In this document: positions 1 through 8,009 of the stretch, one piece after another
Numbering within the stretch: the first letter of the stretch is position 1
Layout of the letters: each line of letters begins with the position of its first letter
From: Rhizobium sp. TH2
GTDB lineage: Bacteria > Pseudomonadota > Alphaproteobacteria > Rhizobiales > Rhizobiaceae
Direction: 5' to 3'
Assembly (NCBI RefSeq): GCF_024707525.1
Contig: NZ_CP062232.1
Coordinates: 1 to 64,000 of the forward strand
DNA: 64,000 bases
The notes under the pieces: model-generated
The model's database searches: none
The model's input: the letters and a program-made list of their open reading frames with translations, nothing else
Told to the model about the DNA's origin: nothing
Position numbers and translations under genes: made by a program

Positions 1-1170
1 ATGACTGGTACAGCAGCGCCAAAGCTCAATTTCATCGGGAGGATTCTCGATCATAGCGGCGAGATCTCCACGACGCTGGACATGCTGCGGACCCAACGGT
101 TCCCGCCGAACGCCCAAAAGACGCTCCGCGAGTTCGGCCTTACCGAAGCTGCGACAATCCTCGGTGTGTCAGGAAGCTACCTCAAGAAGCTTGAGCGAGA
201 CAAGGGCGTGAAGCCCACGACGGTGACACCAGCAGGCCGACGCTCATACAGCCTGGAGAAGATCCACGAACTGCGAGAGATTACTAATCGTGTTCCTCAC
301 AGAAAACTCCACGAAAAGCTGCAGGTCATAGCCGCCGTTAACTTCAAGGGTGGCTCGGGTAAGACAACCACTGCGGCGCACCTGGCCCAGTACTTGGCTC
401 TGAAAGGGCATCGGGTCTTGGTCATCGATCTCGATCCGCAGGCTTCCCTCACCTCCATGTATGGCATCCAGCCGGAACTCGACAACAAGCCGTCGCTCTA
501 CGAGGCACTGCGCTTCGACGATCAACGCTGCTCGATCAAGGATGTGATCCAGCCTACCAATTTCCCCAACCTCGATATCGTCCCTGCGAACCTCGAGCTG
601 CAGGAATACGAATACGAGACGCCACTCGCGATGCATGGTCCGAACTCCAAGGAAGGTAAGCTCTTCTGGACGAGGATCATCACGGCCCTCAATGAGATCG
701 ACAGCCGCTATGATATTGTCGTCATCGATTGCCCTCCCCAGCTGGGCTATCTCACCCTGACCGCACTCACTGCGGCCACAGCGGCCTTGATCACGATCCA
801 CCCCCAAATGATGGACGTGATGTCGATGGCGCAGTTCCTCGCCATGCTCGGTGGTATCCTTGGACCGCTCGAAAAGGTCGGTGTCCCTCTGCGGCTCGAA
901 TGGTTCCGCTATCTGATCACCCGCTACGAGCCCACCGACATTCCTCAGCAGCAGATGGTTGGACTGATGCAGGCTATGTTTACCGAAGACATGCTGAAGC
1001 ACCAAATGGTGAAGTCCACAGCGGTCTCTGACGCGGGCCTAACCAAGCAGACCCTTTATGAGGTCGAGCGTGGCCAATTCACGCCCCAGACATATGACAG
1101 GGCGCGAGAGGCGCTTGACGCGGTGAACGACGAGATCCTCCAACTGATCAATAAGGCTTGGGGGCGCTAA
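1..1170 (+). CDS. repA: Plasmid partitioning protein RepA (ParA-type ATPase)
   Basis: ParA-family ATPase of a repABC replicon, 389 aa, close to the usual length of about 400. An N-terminal helix-turn-helix region (about residues 40-95) precedes the deviant Walker A motif KGGSGKT (116-122). Walker B-like VIDLDPQ and VIDCPPQ motifs follow. With RepB it positions plasmid copies and, in this family, represses the repABC operon. The gene begins at the first base of the window, so its promoter and any upstream peptide gene are not visible. It overlaps repB by one base (TAATG), which suggests translational coupling. Confidence 0.97.
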   Translation: MTGTAAPKLNFIGRILDHSGEISTTLDMLRTQRFPPNAQKTLREFGLTEAATILGVSGSYLKKLERDKGVKPTTVTPAGRRSYSLEKIHELREITNRVPHRKLHEKLQVIAAVNFKGGSGKTTTAAHLAQYLALKGHRVLVIDLDPQASLTSMYGIQPELDNKPSLYEALRFDDQRCSIKDVIQPTNFPNLDIVPANLELQEYEYETPLAMHGPNSKEGKLFWTRIITALNEIDSRYDIVVIDCPPQLGYLTLTALTAATAALITIHPQMMDVMSMAQFLAMLGGILGPLEKVGVPLRLEWFRYLITRYEPTDIPQQQMVGLMQAMFTEDMLKHQMVKSTAVSDAGLTKQTLYEVERGQFTPQTYDRAREALDAVNDEILQLINKAWGR

Positions 1171-2054
1171 TGGCACGGAAAGACATCTTTGCGAACATAA
1201 CCCACGGGCAAGGCCGCCGAACCGAGGAGAGCTATATCGCTCATGGCGCAGCCAAGGCGATGATCTCTTCCATCGAGGACTTTGCGGTCCAGGTGCGGGA
1301 AGGCGGCGTTCGCGAGTTAGATCCCAATCTCATCGATCCCTCCCCGTTCCCCGACCGGCTACCGGACGATGACCCGCAGCCCTTCGAAGATTTCAAAAAG
1401 TCGATAGCCGAAGATGGACAGAAGGTTCCCGTTCAGGTTCGACCGCATCCCGTCGCTGAGGGCCGCTATCAAACGGTCTACGGGCATCGCCGCGTTCGAG
1501 CCGCCAAGGATCTGGATAAGCTCGTCAAGGCGATCGTGATCGAGATCTCCGATGCCGACCTTGCTGTGGCCCAGGGCGTCGAGAATGCCGCTCGCCAGGA
1601 TCTCAGCTGGATCGAGCGGGCCTTGTTCGCAAAGCGAATGGAGGAGGCGGGTGTAAAATCTCGCGAGATCCAGGCCGCCCTTGCGGTCGGTCGTCAGGAA
1701 CTGGCTCGGCTTCGGGGTGTGTGGTCAGCGCTTCCGATAGACCTGATTGAGGCGATCGGAAGGGCTCCCAAGATTGGGCGTCCTCGGTGGCAGGAGCTGG
1801 CAAAGCTGGTGGAACTGCATCCCGAGCGGGTCGATGGTGCTCGTAAAATGGTGCCAGCTGGCAACATTTCTTCGTCTGACCAACGCTTCCAATTCGTCTT
1901 CAACGTTATGAAGGCCCAGGTAAAGCCTGCGGTGAAAGCGGGTCAGCTCGATTTGAAAATCAGCGCCTCGAGCCAGCGTGGCCGAGCGTTCGCAAAGTTC
2001 GTCGAGAGCCGATTGCCGGCGCTCATCGAAGAGTTTGAACAAGGAGAGAACTGA
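1170..2054 (+). CDS. repB: Plasmid partitioning protein RepB (ParB-type)
   Basis: Centromere-binding ParB-family protein of the repABC type, 294 aa from the ATG that overlaps the repA stop; a TTG 12 bases upstream is the alternative start. A ParB/Srx-like N-terminal domain is visible, with RPHP and GHRRVRAAKDL around residues 95-120. It is followed by a helix-turn-helix segment (about 160-190) and a C-terminal dimerisation region. It should bind parS and stimulate the RepA ATPase. It sits in the operon order repA-repB-repC, followed by the antisense RNA region. Confidence 0.96.
   Translation: MARKDIFANITHGQGRRTEESYIAHGAAKAMISSIEDFAVQVREGGVRELDPNLIDPSPFPDRLPDDDPQPFEDFKKSIAEDGQKVPVQVRPHPVAEGRYQTVYGHRRVRAAKDLDKLVKAIVIEISDADLAVAQGVENAARQDLSWIERALFAKRMEEAGVKSREIQAALAVGRQELARLRGVWSALPIDLIEAIGRAPKIGRPRWQELAKLVELHPERVDGARKMVPAGNISSSDQRFQFVFNVMKAQVKPAVKAGQLDLKISASSQRGRAFAKFVESRLPALIEEFEQGEN
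1850..1865. promoter_or_regulatory. Candidate parS centromere site inside repB
   Basis: The 16-mer GGTGCCAGCTGGCAAC is a near-perfect palindrome. It matches the repABC parS consensus GTTNNCNGCNGNNAAC at 9 of 10 fixed positions, the only mismatch being the second base. It lies within the 3' part of repB. parS location varies between repABC plasmids, so an internal site is plausible. No second copy was found by eye near repC. This is a motif match only. Confidence 0.45.
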
Positions 2055-2060
2055 GCAAAA

Positions 2061-2110
2061 GAAAAAGGCCCCCAAACGTTCCCGTCGTGGAAGCCTCCTT
2101 CGAAGTAAGC
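2061..2110 (-). ncRNA. repABC countertranscribed antisense RNA (ctRNA/incA)
   Basis: The 150-base repB-repC gap has the layout of the small antisense RNA that limits RepC synthesis in repABC plasmids. A minus-strand promoter (TTGACA, 17 bases, GATCTT) leads to a predicted start near 2110. About 50 bases later comes a GC-rich hairpin followed by a U run. Size, place and orientation match known ctRNAs, which act on the repC leader and determine incompatibility. The exact 5' end is inferred. Confidence 0.8.
2066..2096 (-). terminator. Rho-independent terminator of the ctRNA
   Basis: On the minus strand, AGGCTTCC pairs with GGGGGCCT (eight pairs, two of them G-U) and is followed directly by TTTTTC. 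This is the conserved terminator stem of repABC antisense RNAs. Confidence 0.75.
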
Positions 2111-2116
2111 ACCCGA

Positions 2117-2145
2117 AAGATCGCACCTCCACGAATCATTGTCAA
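2117..2145 (-). promoter_or_regulatory. Promoter of the ctRNA
   Basis: On the minus strand, TTGACA (2145-2140) is separated by 17 bases from GATCTT (2122-2117). The -35 is a perfect consensus hexamer; the -10 is weaker. Spacing and position upstream of the antisense hairpin support its use. Confidence 0.6.
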
Positions 2146-2204
2146 GATCAACGGACACCGTTTTGGTGAGCGGATTTCTTTTGCCTTTTGAAGGGTGAGA
2201 GACA

Positions 2205-3386
2205 ATGCAGATTGGAAGTGTGACGACGCCTTTCGGGCGGCGGCCGGCGAAGCTTACCCTTGTGCGGCAGCAAATGGATATGACGCCCCCTGCCCGCTCG
2301 GCCGACAAATGGAAGATCTTCAGAGATGTTTGCGAGGCTCGAGATCTGCTCGGTATCCCAGACCGCTCCTTGACGGTGCTCAATGCGCTGCTGAGTTTCT
2401 ATCCGGAGACGGAGCTGCAGCATGAAGGCCAGTTGATCGTTTTTCCGTCCAACAATCAGTTGGCGACCCGGGCGCACGGCATCGCTGGCACGACCCTAAG
2501 GCGGCACCTGGCGGCTCTTGTGGAGGCGGGCATCATCGTTCGGCAGGATAGTCCGAATGGCAAACGCTACGCGAGGAAAGATCGAGCGGGCGACATTGAG
2601 ACTGCGTTTGGTTTCGATCTTATACCGCTGCTCGCACGCGCTGACGAGTTTGCTCTACTTGCCCAGCAGATCGCTGCGGACCGGGCCACGCATAGACGGC
2701 TGAAGGAAGCTCTGACCATCTGCCGGCGAGATGTCCGCAAGTTGATCACGGCAGCCATGGAGGAGGGTGCCGATGGCGATTGGGACGCGATCGAGGGAAT
2801 GTATATCAACCAGGTGAGCCGGCTTCCCCGCTCTCCAACGTCCGAGAATCTGAAGCAAATCCTCGACGACATGCAGATGCTGCGTTCGGAAATCCTCAAC
2901 ATTCTGGAAATGCAGCTAAAATCGGAAAAAACGGACGCCAATGATGACCATTTTGGGCGTCACATACAGAATTCAAATCCCGACTCTACCCATGATCTTG
3001 AACCTCGCTCCGAAAAAGAGCAGGGGGCAAAACCTGAGCTAAAAAGTTTTCCGTTGGGTATGGTGCTGAAGGCCTGCCCGGAAATCGTCATGTACGGCAA
3101 GGGAGGGGAAATAGGCAGCTGGCGCGATCTGATGGCCGCCGCGGTGGTAGTGCGGTCGATGCTGGGGGTCAGCCCGTCGGCCTATCAGCAAGCCTGCGAG
3201 GTGATGGGGCCGGAGAACGCCGCCGCCGTGATGGCGAGTATTCTCGAACGAGGAGGGCATATCAACTCTGCCGGCGGCTATTTGAGATCGCTGACCGAAC
3301 GGGCGAGGAAGGGCGAGTTTTCCTTGGGTCCGATGTTGATGGCGCTGTTGCGGGCGAATGGGATGGTATTGCCAAGGACGGGGTGA
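2205..3386 (+). CDS. repC: Replication initiator RepC
   Basis: Replication initiation protein of repABC plasmids, 393 aa, normal for the family. The N-terminal half (TPFGRRP, then LNALLSFYPE and a winged-helix segment with GTTLRRHLAALVEAGII near residues 90-115) is the conserved DNA-binding part. The C-terminal half contains the family's GSWRDLMAAAVVVRSMLGVS region. Translation starts at ATG 2205 after an AAGGGTGAGAG ribosome site. Its level should be set by the antisense RNA just upstream. Replicons of this type fire from within repC. Confidence 0.97.
   Translation: MQIGSVTTPFGRRPAKLTLVRQQMDMTPPARSADKWKIFRDVCEARDLLGIPDRSLTVLNALLSFYPETELQHEGQLIVFPSNNQLATRAHGIAGTTLRRHLAALVEAGIIVRQDSPNGKRYARKDRAGDIETAFGFDLIPLLARADEFALLAQQIAADRATHRRLKEALTICRRDVRKLITAAMEEGADGDWDAIEGMYINQVSRLPRSPTSENLKQILDDMQMLRSEILNILEMQLKSEKTDANDDHFGRHIQNSNPDSTHDLEPRSEKEQGAKPELKSFPLGMVLKACPEIVMYGKGGEIGSWRDLMAAAVVVRSMLGVSPSAYQQACEVMGPENAAAVMASILERGGHINSAGGYLRSLTERARKGEFSLGPMLMALLRANGMVLPRTG
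2905..3055. other. AT-richer segment of repC, candidate oriV
   Basis: This stretch inside repC is clearly richer in A and T than its surroundings, with several A runs. repABC plasmids studied so far initiate replication within repC, in an AT-rich region. The assignment rests on position and composition only; no iterons were seen. Confidence 0.4.
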
Positions 3387-3410
3387 GGGCGATGCGCGTG
3401 GTGCGCGACG

Positions 3411-3638
3411 CTAGTCCTCGGGCAGGAGGCCATCGAAAACTTCGAGCAGCGCATCGACAATTGCCTGACCCAGTAGGTTGGCCGTTTCTGCGATCTTATC
3501 TTCCTCCATGTCACGCGCGGCGAGTGCCAGATTGCCGCCTTGTTCAGCAACAATGGCGCGTGATCGTTCGATCGCCCACTGAGCGAAGTCGCTGCGGTTT
3601 TCGATAGACATGGTTTCGGTCAGGGGCTCATCGTTCAT
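3411..3638 (-). CDS. Small uncharacterised protein downstream of repC
   Basis: A 75-aa acidic protein from ATG 3638, which has a GAGAG sequence a few bases upstream; an ATG at 3689 would add 17 residues. It is largely helical by appearance (DFAQWAIERSRAIVAEQGG, then TANLLGQAIVDALLEVFDG). No family is recognised. It is convergent with repC and followed upstream by another small minus-strand gene of similar character, a common arrangement beside repC in rhizobial plasmids. Coding status is moderately likely from codon pattern. Confidence 0.5.
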   Translation of the reverse strand: MNDEPLTETMSIENRSDFAQWAIERSRAIVAEQGGNLALAARDMEEDKIAETANLLGQAIVDALLEVFDGLLPED

Positions 3639-3713
3639 CTCAGATCTCTCGGTAGGGGTGACATGTTGCGTCAAGAGGTGGCGGTGCATCTAGATGCAAT
3701 CGGCACTTCCGCG

Positions 3714-4061
3714 TCAGGTGTCCTCATTTGCTGCGGCGTCGGTCAGCCTGGCCAAACGCTTCTGTCGTTCCGAGAGCCGGGTATGCGATCGTGCCAGAAA
3801 CTTCGCTGCCAGAGCCGTAGGCTCATTAAGCCGTTGCAATTCGGCAAGAAAGCGTTCCTGCTGGGTAATAGCCCGCTGAAGCTCAGAAATCTGGCTATGC
3901 AATGAAATGATATCGTCTGCGTCCAGAAACATTGGCCCGGCCTCATCGAATGTCGATCGGACTGTCTGGATAACAACTGGCGGACGTTTTTTGAAGCCAT
4001 GAAACGAGTTGATGATGGAAGACGCGATTGTGGGAAAAGGTCGAATCTCGTCAGCGGACAT
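3714..4061 (-). CDS. Small coiled-coil protein of unknown function
   Basis: A 115-aa protein with a good ribosome site (AGGAGAA) before ATG 4061. Residues about 50-110 (ISLHSQISELQRAITQQ and following) have the heptad look of a coiled coil, with many Q, E, R and L. No signal peptide or membrane segment is seen, and no family is recognised. It lies 24 bases beyond the longest possible frame of the previous small gene on the same strand, so the two could be co-transcribed. Confidence 0.6.
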   Translation of the reverse strand: MSADEIRPFPTIASSIINSFHGFKKRPPVVIQTVRSTFDEAGPMFLDADDIISLHSQISELQRAITQQERFLAELQRLNEPTALAAKFLARSHTRLSERQKRLARLTDAAANEDT

Positions 4062-4479
4062 TTCTCCTGTTTCAAAGTCCTGGGCAAATTGACGTTAGAA
4101 TGCGGCGTCTTAGGTTCGAACGCCGACCAAACGAAGGTCATTCGCATACAAACGAATGTCGCTCTAATGAAACAAATCGTTTCTATCAGGGCGCCAACAC
4201 GAACGATCAACCTCGGGACAAGGTATCATGGACGTGATTAACTCGGTTATTGCAGTAGCAGCGACCCTCACCGGGCTCTGGGCGTCGGCCGTGCTTCAGG
4301 ATGTGCGCGGCACACGAAGCGAAGATATTGTCGTAGCTTCCTCTGCAACAAAGACCCGCGGTATCGATATATCCGTCTCTTTCACGGTGCGGGCGGCCCC
4401 CCAACCGATAAGGGGCGGTCGACCAATTCGATAATACGCTCCGATCGAGGTCGCCACGATCACGCGCGCGGGAACTTGG
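4062..4479. other. Gap with no confident gene
   Basis: About 420 bases without a convincing gene. Two overlapping small frames exist: plus strand 4228-4434 (68 aa) and minus strand 4296-4517 (73 aa). Neither has a recognisable family, and their ribosome sites are weak. Nothing else was identified. Confidence 0.4.
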
Positions 4480-5801
4480 CTATCTCGTGTCATAAGAAGG
4501 ACTGTCTCTCCTGCCACTTATTCCGAGCCTCTCCAGGCCAAGCCTGATTTCAGGTGCGTCCATAAAAAGATCCCACAGAAGCCCTGATCGGCGGTTTTCG
4601 ATCATCGCGACGATCGGCCCCTGATTTACGGCGAGATAGCTCTTCGAAATCCACTGGCCATTGGCAGCGAACGCATCGACGAAACCGTAGCGGCCCACAG
4701 CCGGCCATCGGCGACTGCAAGATAATGCCTCAACGCAGCTTCGGCTGCTGCCGGCAGATACGGAAAACTTGAGAGTGCCGCCGTCGGGGCAACAATGCCA
4801 AAATCATTGTCTGGCGCGCTGGCTACATACTTCCTCGGTCCATGCGACGATGTCAGTCCCCAACATGCCGCGCAATAGCCGACATGCTGGTTCGGATTGG
4901 CCATGGCATGCGCGTGGTGGATCTCTGCATGAGCGACGTTCTGTTCCCAGTAGTCGCAATATCGGTCCAGCATCCGTCTCGGATCGAGGCAGCAGAATGA
5001 GGAATGCGCCAGAAAAAGCGGACCTCCGAACGGTCGGCCCACTGGCAGGATGTGGCCATAGTAGCTGTTGCCATTCAGCAAGGCGCCATTTCCGGCCCAA
5101 CCGTGATGGAACACGCTGTCGTCAATTGCGTGTTGTCGCGCACCGGCCGCGAGAACGTAAGCGAGCAGACCTTCGCTCCAACCCGTGATCGGAAGCGCCA
5201 TCTTCCATTGATGCTTTGGGCTCCAATGCCAATACAGCGGCTTGGATGGCTTAGGCGCGTACCAACACCACGCGACCTCATCGACCAATTCTTGGATCAA
5301 TGTTCGTAGCAGACGCTCGCCTGCATCCTCGCCGTTGCAATATTGCCGAGCGCAAATCAAGCCCTGCAGAAGGAGGGCCGTCTCCACGAGGTCGCCGCCA
5401 TCGTCGCGACGTGAGAAGGGGACGACCTCTCCGGTTGCGCCGTTGATGAAATGCGGGAATGCGCCATGGAAGCGCGGCACCTTCTTTAGAAAAGCGACCA
5501 TCCCGAGCATTCGTTCAATCGCTTGCCGGCGATCGATCCAGCCCCGACTGACGGCGACAATGATTGCCAGGAACGAAAAGCCCGAACCACCGATCGAAAC
5601 GAGATCATTCCGCGCCGGACCCCAGGTCAACCGTCGATCATAGGCAAGCCCACTGACGGGATGCGCACCCTCCCAGAAATAGGCGATTGTTGCCCTTTGG
5701 ACGCGATCGAGCAGCTCATCGAGGGGTGTTGCATCGGGCGGCGTCGGCGTTACGGAAGCTGAGAAATTCGGCATTGGCATGCTGTCTTGTACCATAATCA
5801 C
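4480..5801 (-). pseudogene. Glucoamylase-family (COG5368, GH144-like) protein, frameshifted
   Basis: The first 367 or so residues match the glycoamylase-like family: AYFWEGAHPVSGLAYDR, then SIGGSGFSFLAI, then SSFCCLDPR. The family's ending (YGFVDAF, NQGPIVAMIENRRSGLLWDLFM, GLERLG) follows in another frame. The switch is at about 4697, where CTGTGGGCC would read on correctly (RLWGRYGFVDAF) with one more G. Intact, the product would be about 440 aa. Related enzymes act on beta-1,2-glucans or other glucans. No signal peptide is obvious. Either a real one-base deletion or a homopolymer sequencing error. Confidence 0.8.
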
Positions 5802-5923
5802 GGATGTCCATAAGGCAGTCCGTGCGGCGAGGGCATTTGACGTTGTTTTCGTTTGTTGGATGAGCGGGAACCGACTGCGAGGCTCGAAGCTTTATGGTTC
5901 ATCTGAAACCCGAGGGTCTTGCG

Positions 5924-6232
5924 ATGGATTGGGATAGAAGAGGCAGCGTCCTTTGGCTTGAGCCATATTCCGAGCAACCGGAAGCGTCGCGGTTTGAAAC
6001 CGATATGGCATCGGTCAAATACACCCATGCCATCGAAGCACTTCGCGAGATTTACGCCCGACTTCAGGAGCCAAACCCGCCGGCGACCGAACCCTGGATG
6101 CTGTGGAACGACGGGACGATTTTTTCCCCCGGCCAGATCATCGCGGTGAAGGACCTCTTCGACCAGGAGATCAAAGGTCGCGGTGGCCCATTGGGCAAGC
6201 CGATGCCAGTCGGAATGATATCGACCGACTGA
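5924..6232 (+). CDS. Hypothetical protein
   Basis: A 102-aa acidic soluble protein from ATG 5924, preceded by GAGGGTC; an ATG at 5894 would add 10 residues. Tryptophan-rich features are visible (MDWDRRG, PWMLWNDG). It is divergent from the broken glucoamylase-family gene. The opposite strand is also open over this stretch, but that product has the arginine/proline-rich look of a shadow. No family is recognised. Confidence 0.5.
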   Translation: MDWDRRGSVLWLEPYSEQPEASRFETDMASVKYTHAIEALREIYARLQEPNPPATEPWMLWNDGTIFSPGQIIAVKDLFDQEIKGRGGPLGKPMPVGMISTD

Positions 6233-6419
6233 GATGTACGGGTGTGAGATAGCGCCCGGGCATCCGTCAGTCAAAAAAATGGCCGCACGAAGCGGCCAAG
6301 GACGGGTCGCATGGGCGCGGCCCGCGGGGAACATCTCAGAGGGCCGGACAGGAGGGAAGGCCGCAATGAGAAGATCGGGCTTTTACGACGGTTTTGTTTC
6401 GGATCGATGACAGTTGCGT

Positions 6420-6800
6420 TCAGCCGTGCAAAACGCCCGCAGCCAGGTGCCGCAATTGCATTCGCCACAGCCGAGCCAAGGTGCCTGCACCCGAAGTGAC
6501 CGGGTCAGGATCCGGCTGTACGCAGTTTCGGATCGCGATGAGATCGGTCTCGCTTGGTGCATCGTTTTCATATCGGCGGTCTGGTCGGGAGGATAAGCAC
6601 CAATGACCAGGAAATCGTTGCTCGCGTTCAGCCGACAGTGCGCGGGAAGAAGGAGGCAATCTCCCCCCGAGACTTCGAAGATCTGCCCGCCCTGGCCACC
6701 GAGAGCAACCCAGCCGCCGGCGCGAATAGCTAGTGCCGCTTCATACCGAGCCAACGTTCTTGGCCCTGAACCGACCAGGATCGATCTCATCCAGTTTCCA
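6420..6800 (-). pseudogene. Degenerate YjlB-type cupin
   Basis: The minus strand encodes a recognisable cupin core ([20 protein letters not shown], then [12 protein letters not shown]). The family's tail ([14 protein letters not shown]) follows in a different frame. This is the pattern of YjlB-like cupins, which normally run uninterrupted for about 160 aa. The gene has no intact frame and lacks a clear N-terminus, so it is a decaying remnant next to another broken gene. Confidence 0.6.
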
Positions 6801-6859
6801 ATCATGACCACCGGGTCACCAAAGAAATTCACACGCCGGGTTGCAATTGCGGCGTGAAG

Positions 6860-7045
6860 GTCGCTAGTGTCTCCGAAACGATCGCCTTGTCGGACCCGAT
6901 CCTTCCTTCGTCCGCTATCACATTGATGGCAATGGGCTGGCTTTCGCTGATCATCGAGGGCGCCAAGCTGCTGCAAAGTTTCGTCAGGTAGGATCCGACG
7001 TCGATCTGGTCGATGCCGGATATGTGGAGGTGCCTTCGCACCCAA
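6860..7045 (-). pseudogene. Fragment of an HWE-type sensor histidine kinase
   Basis: Minus-strand translation gives about 50 residues ([14 protein letters not shown], then [18 protein letters not shown]). They resemble the segment between the phospho-histidine helix and the N box of HWE/HisKA_2 kinases. The reading then diverges, and no ATPase domain or sensor domain is present. It is interpreted as a leftover of a lost gene; the family call is by pattern memory. Confidence 0.45.
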
Positions 7046-7101
7046 TCAAAATCCAGTCGATTTCAATTGGTTCGTTGCCGGAGAAAGTGATCAAACTTGA
7101 A

Positions 7102-7130
7102 TTGACGGCTTGTTGTAAATGGGCCTAGCA
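7102..7130 (+). promoter_or_regulatory. Candidate promoter of the truncated haemoglobin gene
   Basis: TTGACG (7102-7107), a 17-base spacer, then CTAGCA (7125-7130), 25 bases before the start codon. The -35 and spacing are good; the -10 is only a partial match. Confidence 0.4.
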
Positions 7131-7155
7131 TTCTCTCATCACGAAGGAGGTCGCC

Positions 7156-7689
7156 ATGACACAGGTTGTTTCGACTTCTATTACAAGACGAAGCGTAGTC
7201 GCAGGGCTGACGCTGACCACCGCCTCCGTGGCCGTTTTAGCGGGCACCGATAGCGGGCAGGCCAACCAAACCACACACGAGAAAAGTCTGTACGAGCGGC
7301 TGGGCGGTGTCTTTGCCATCGCGGCGGTGGTGGATCACTTCAGCGACGCCGTTGTGAAGAACCCCGTCGTCGGCCAGGAGTCCAAGAATCCGCAGCTGCG
7401 GGAATGGCACACCAAGAATTTGGGCAGGCTGCCCGGCCTCAAGTTCATGCGGACACTTTGGGTCTGCGACGTTTCGGGTGGGCCCTTCCAGTTCTCGGCC
7501 ACCAAGCCCGGCACGACGCCACTCGGCCTTGAGGAGGCACACCGGGATCTCCGGATCACCCCTGTAGAATTCGATGAGGTAGCAGCGGAACTCGGACGGA
7601 GTCTGGACTTCTTCAATGTTCCGGAACGCGAAAAGTCCGAAGTCCTGGCAGCCTTCGCCGCACATAAAGATGAGGTCACCGCCGACTAG
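7156..7689 (+). CDS. Group 1 truncated haemoglobin with Tat-type signal
   Basis: A 177-aa protein starting after a strong AAGGAGGT ribosome site. Residues 1-30 look like a twin-arginine signal (TRRSVVAGLTLTTASVAVLAG, RR at 11-12), so export to the periplasm is predicted. The remainder is a truncated haemoglobin: SLYERLGGVFAI at about 44-55, conserved aromatic residues, and LEEAHRDL, in which His129 is the likely proximal haem ligand. Such proteins bind oxygen, NO or sulfide. An exported form is less usual than cytosolic GlbN. It is monocistronic by position. Confidence 0.85.
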   Translation: MTQVVSTSITRRSVVAGLTLTTASVAVLAGTDSGQANQTTHEKSLYERLGGVFAIAAVVDHFSDAVVKNPVVGQESKNPQLREWHTKNLGRLPGLKFMRTLWVCDVSGGPFQFSATKPGTTPLGLEEAHRDLRITPVEFDEVAAELGRSLDFFNVPEREKSEVLAAFAAHKDEVTAD

Positions 7690-8009
7690 GTCGCGGCCGC
7701 AAAGTGCGGTCGTATCCTGTCGTTCCGAGTCTTGACGATCACGCCCAGCTAAGGCCGGGCGGGATCGTTAGCGGCGCGTTTCTGCCTTATGCGTCCGCTG
7801 GCCTTACATCATGCCGTTCGCCGCAATCATCGTCGGCTGTCAGAGACGGAGCAGAATCTCGCAAACGTCGGCAGGGAGGTTTATGAGTTAGCGCTCTGCT
7901 TCGCACCCGATTGCGACTGAAGCCAAGAGGCGATCACGATGGATTGATCGCCGGAGTTCAAACATCACCGCGATCTACCTAGCCGAAGAAGCTACTGGAA
8001 AGGTTGGGT
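7690..8009. other. Intergenic region
   Basis: About 320 bases between the haemoglobin and transporter genes. A GC-rich imperfect hairpin lies shortly after the haemoglobin stop, but there is no clear U run. No gene or clear operator was seen. Confidence 0.4.

Noticed and set aside
244..1005. Long open frame on the strand opposite repA
   Set aside because: Composition is rich in Arg, His and Asp without any family motif; it is the mirror of the highly conserved repA codons.
5798..6334. 178-codon minus-strand frame over the small gene at 5924-6232
   Set aside because: The plus-strand product has more natural amino acid composition; the minus frame has no ribosome site or motif.
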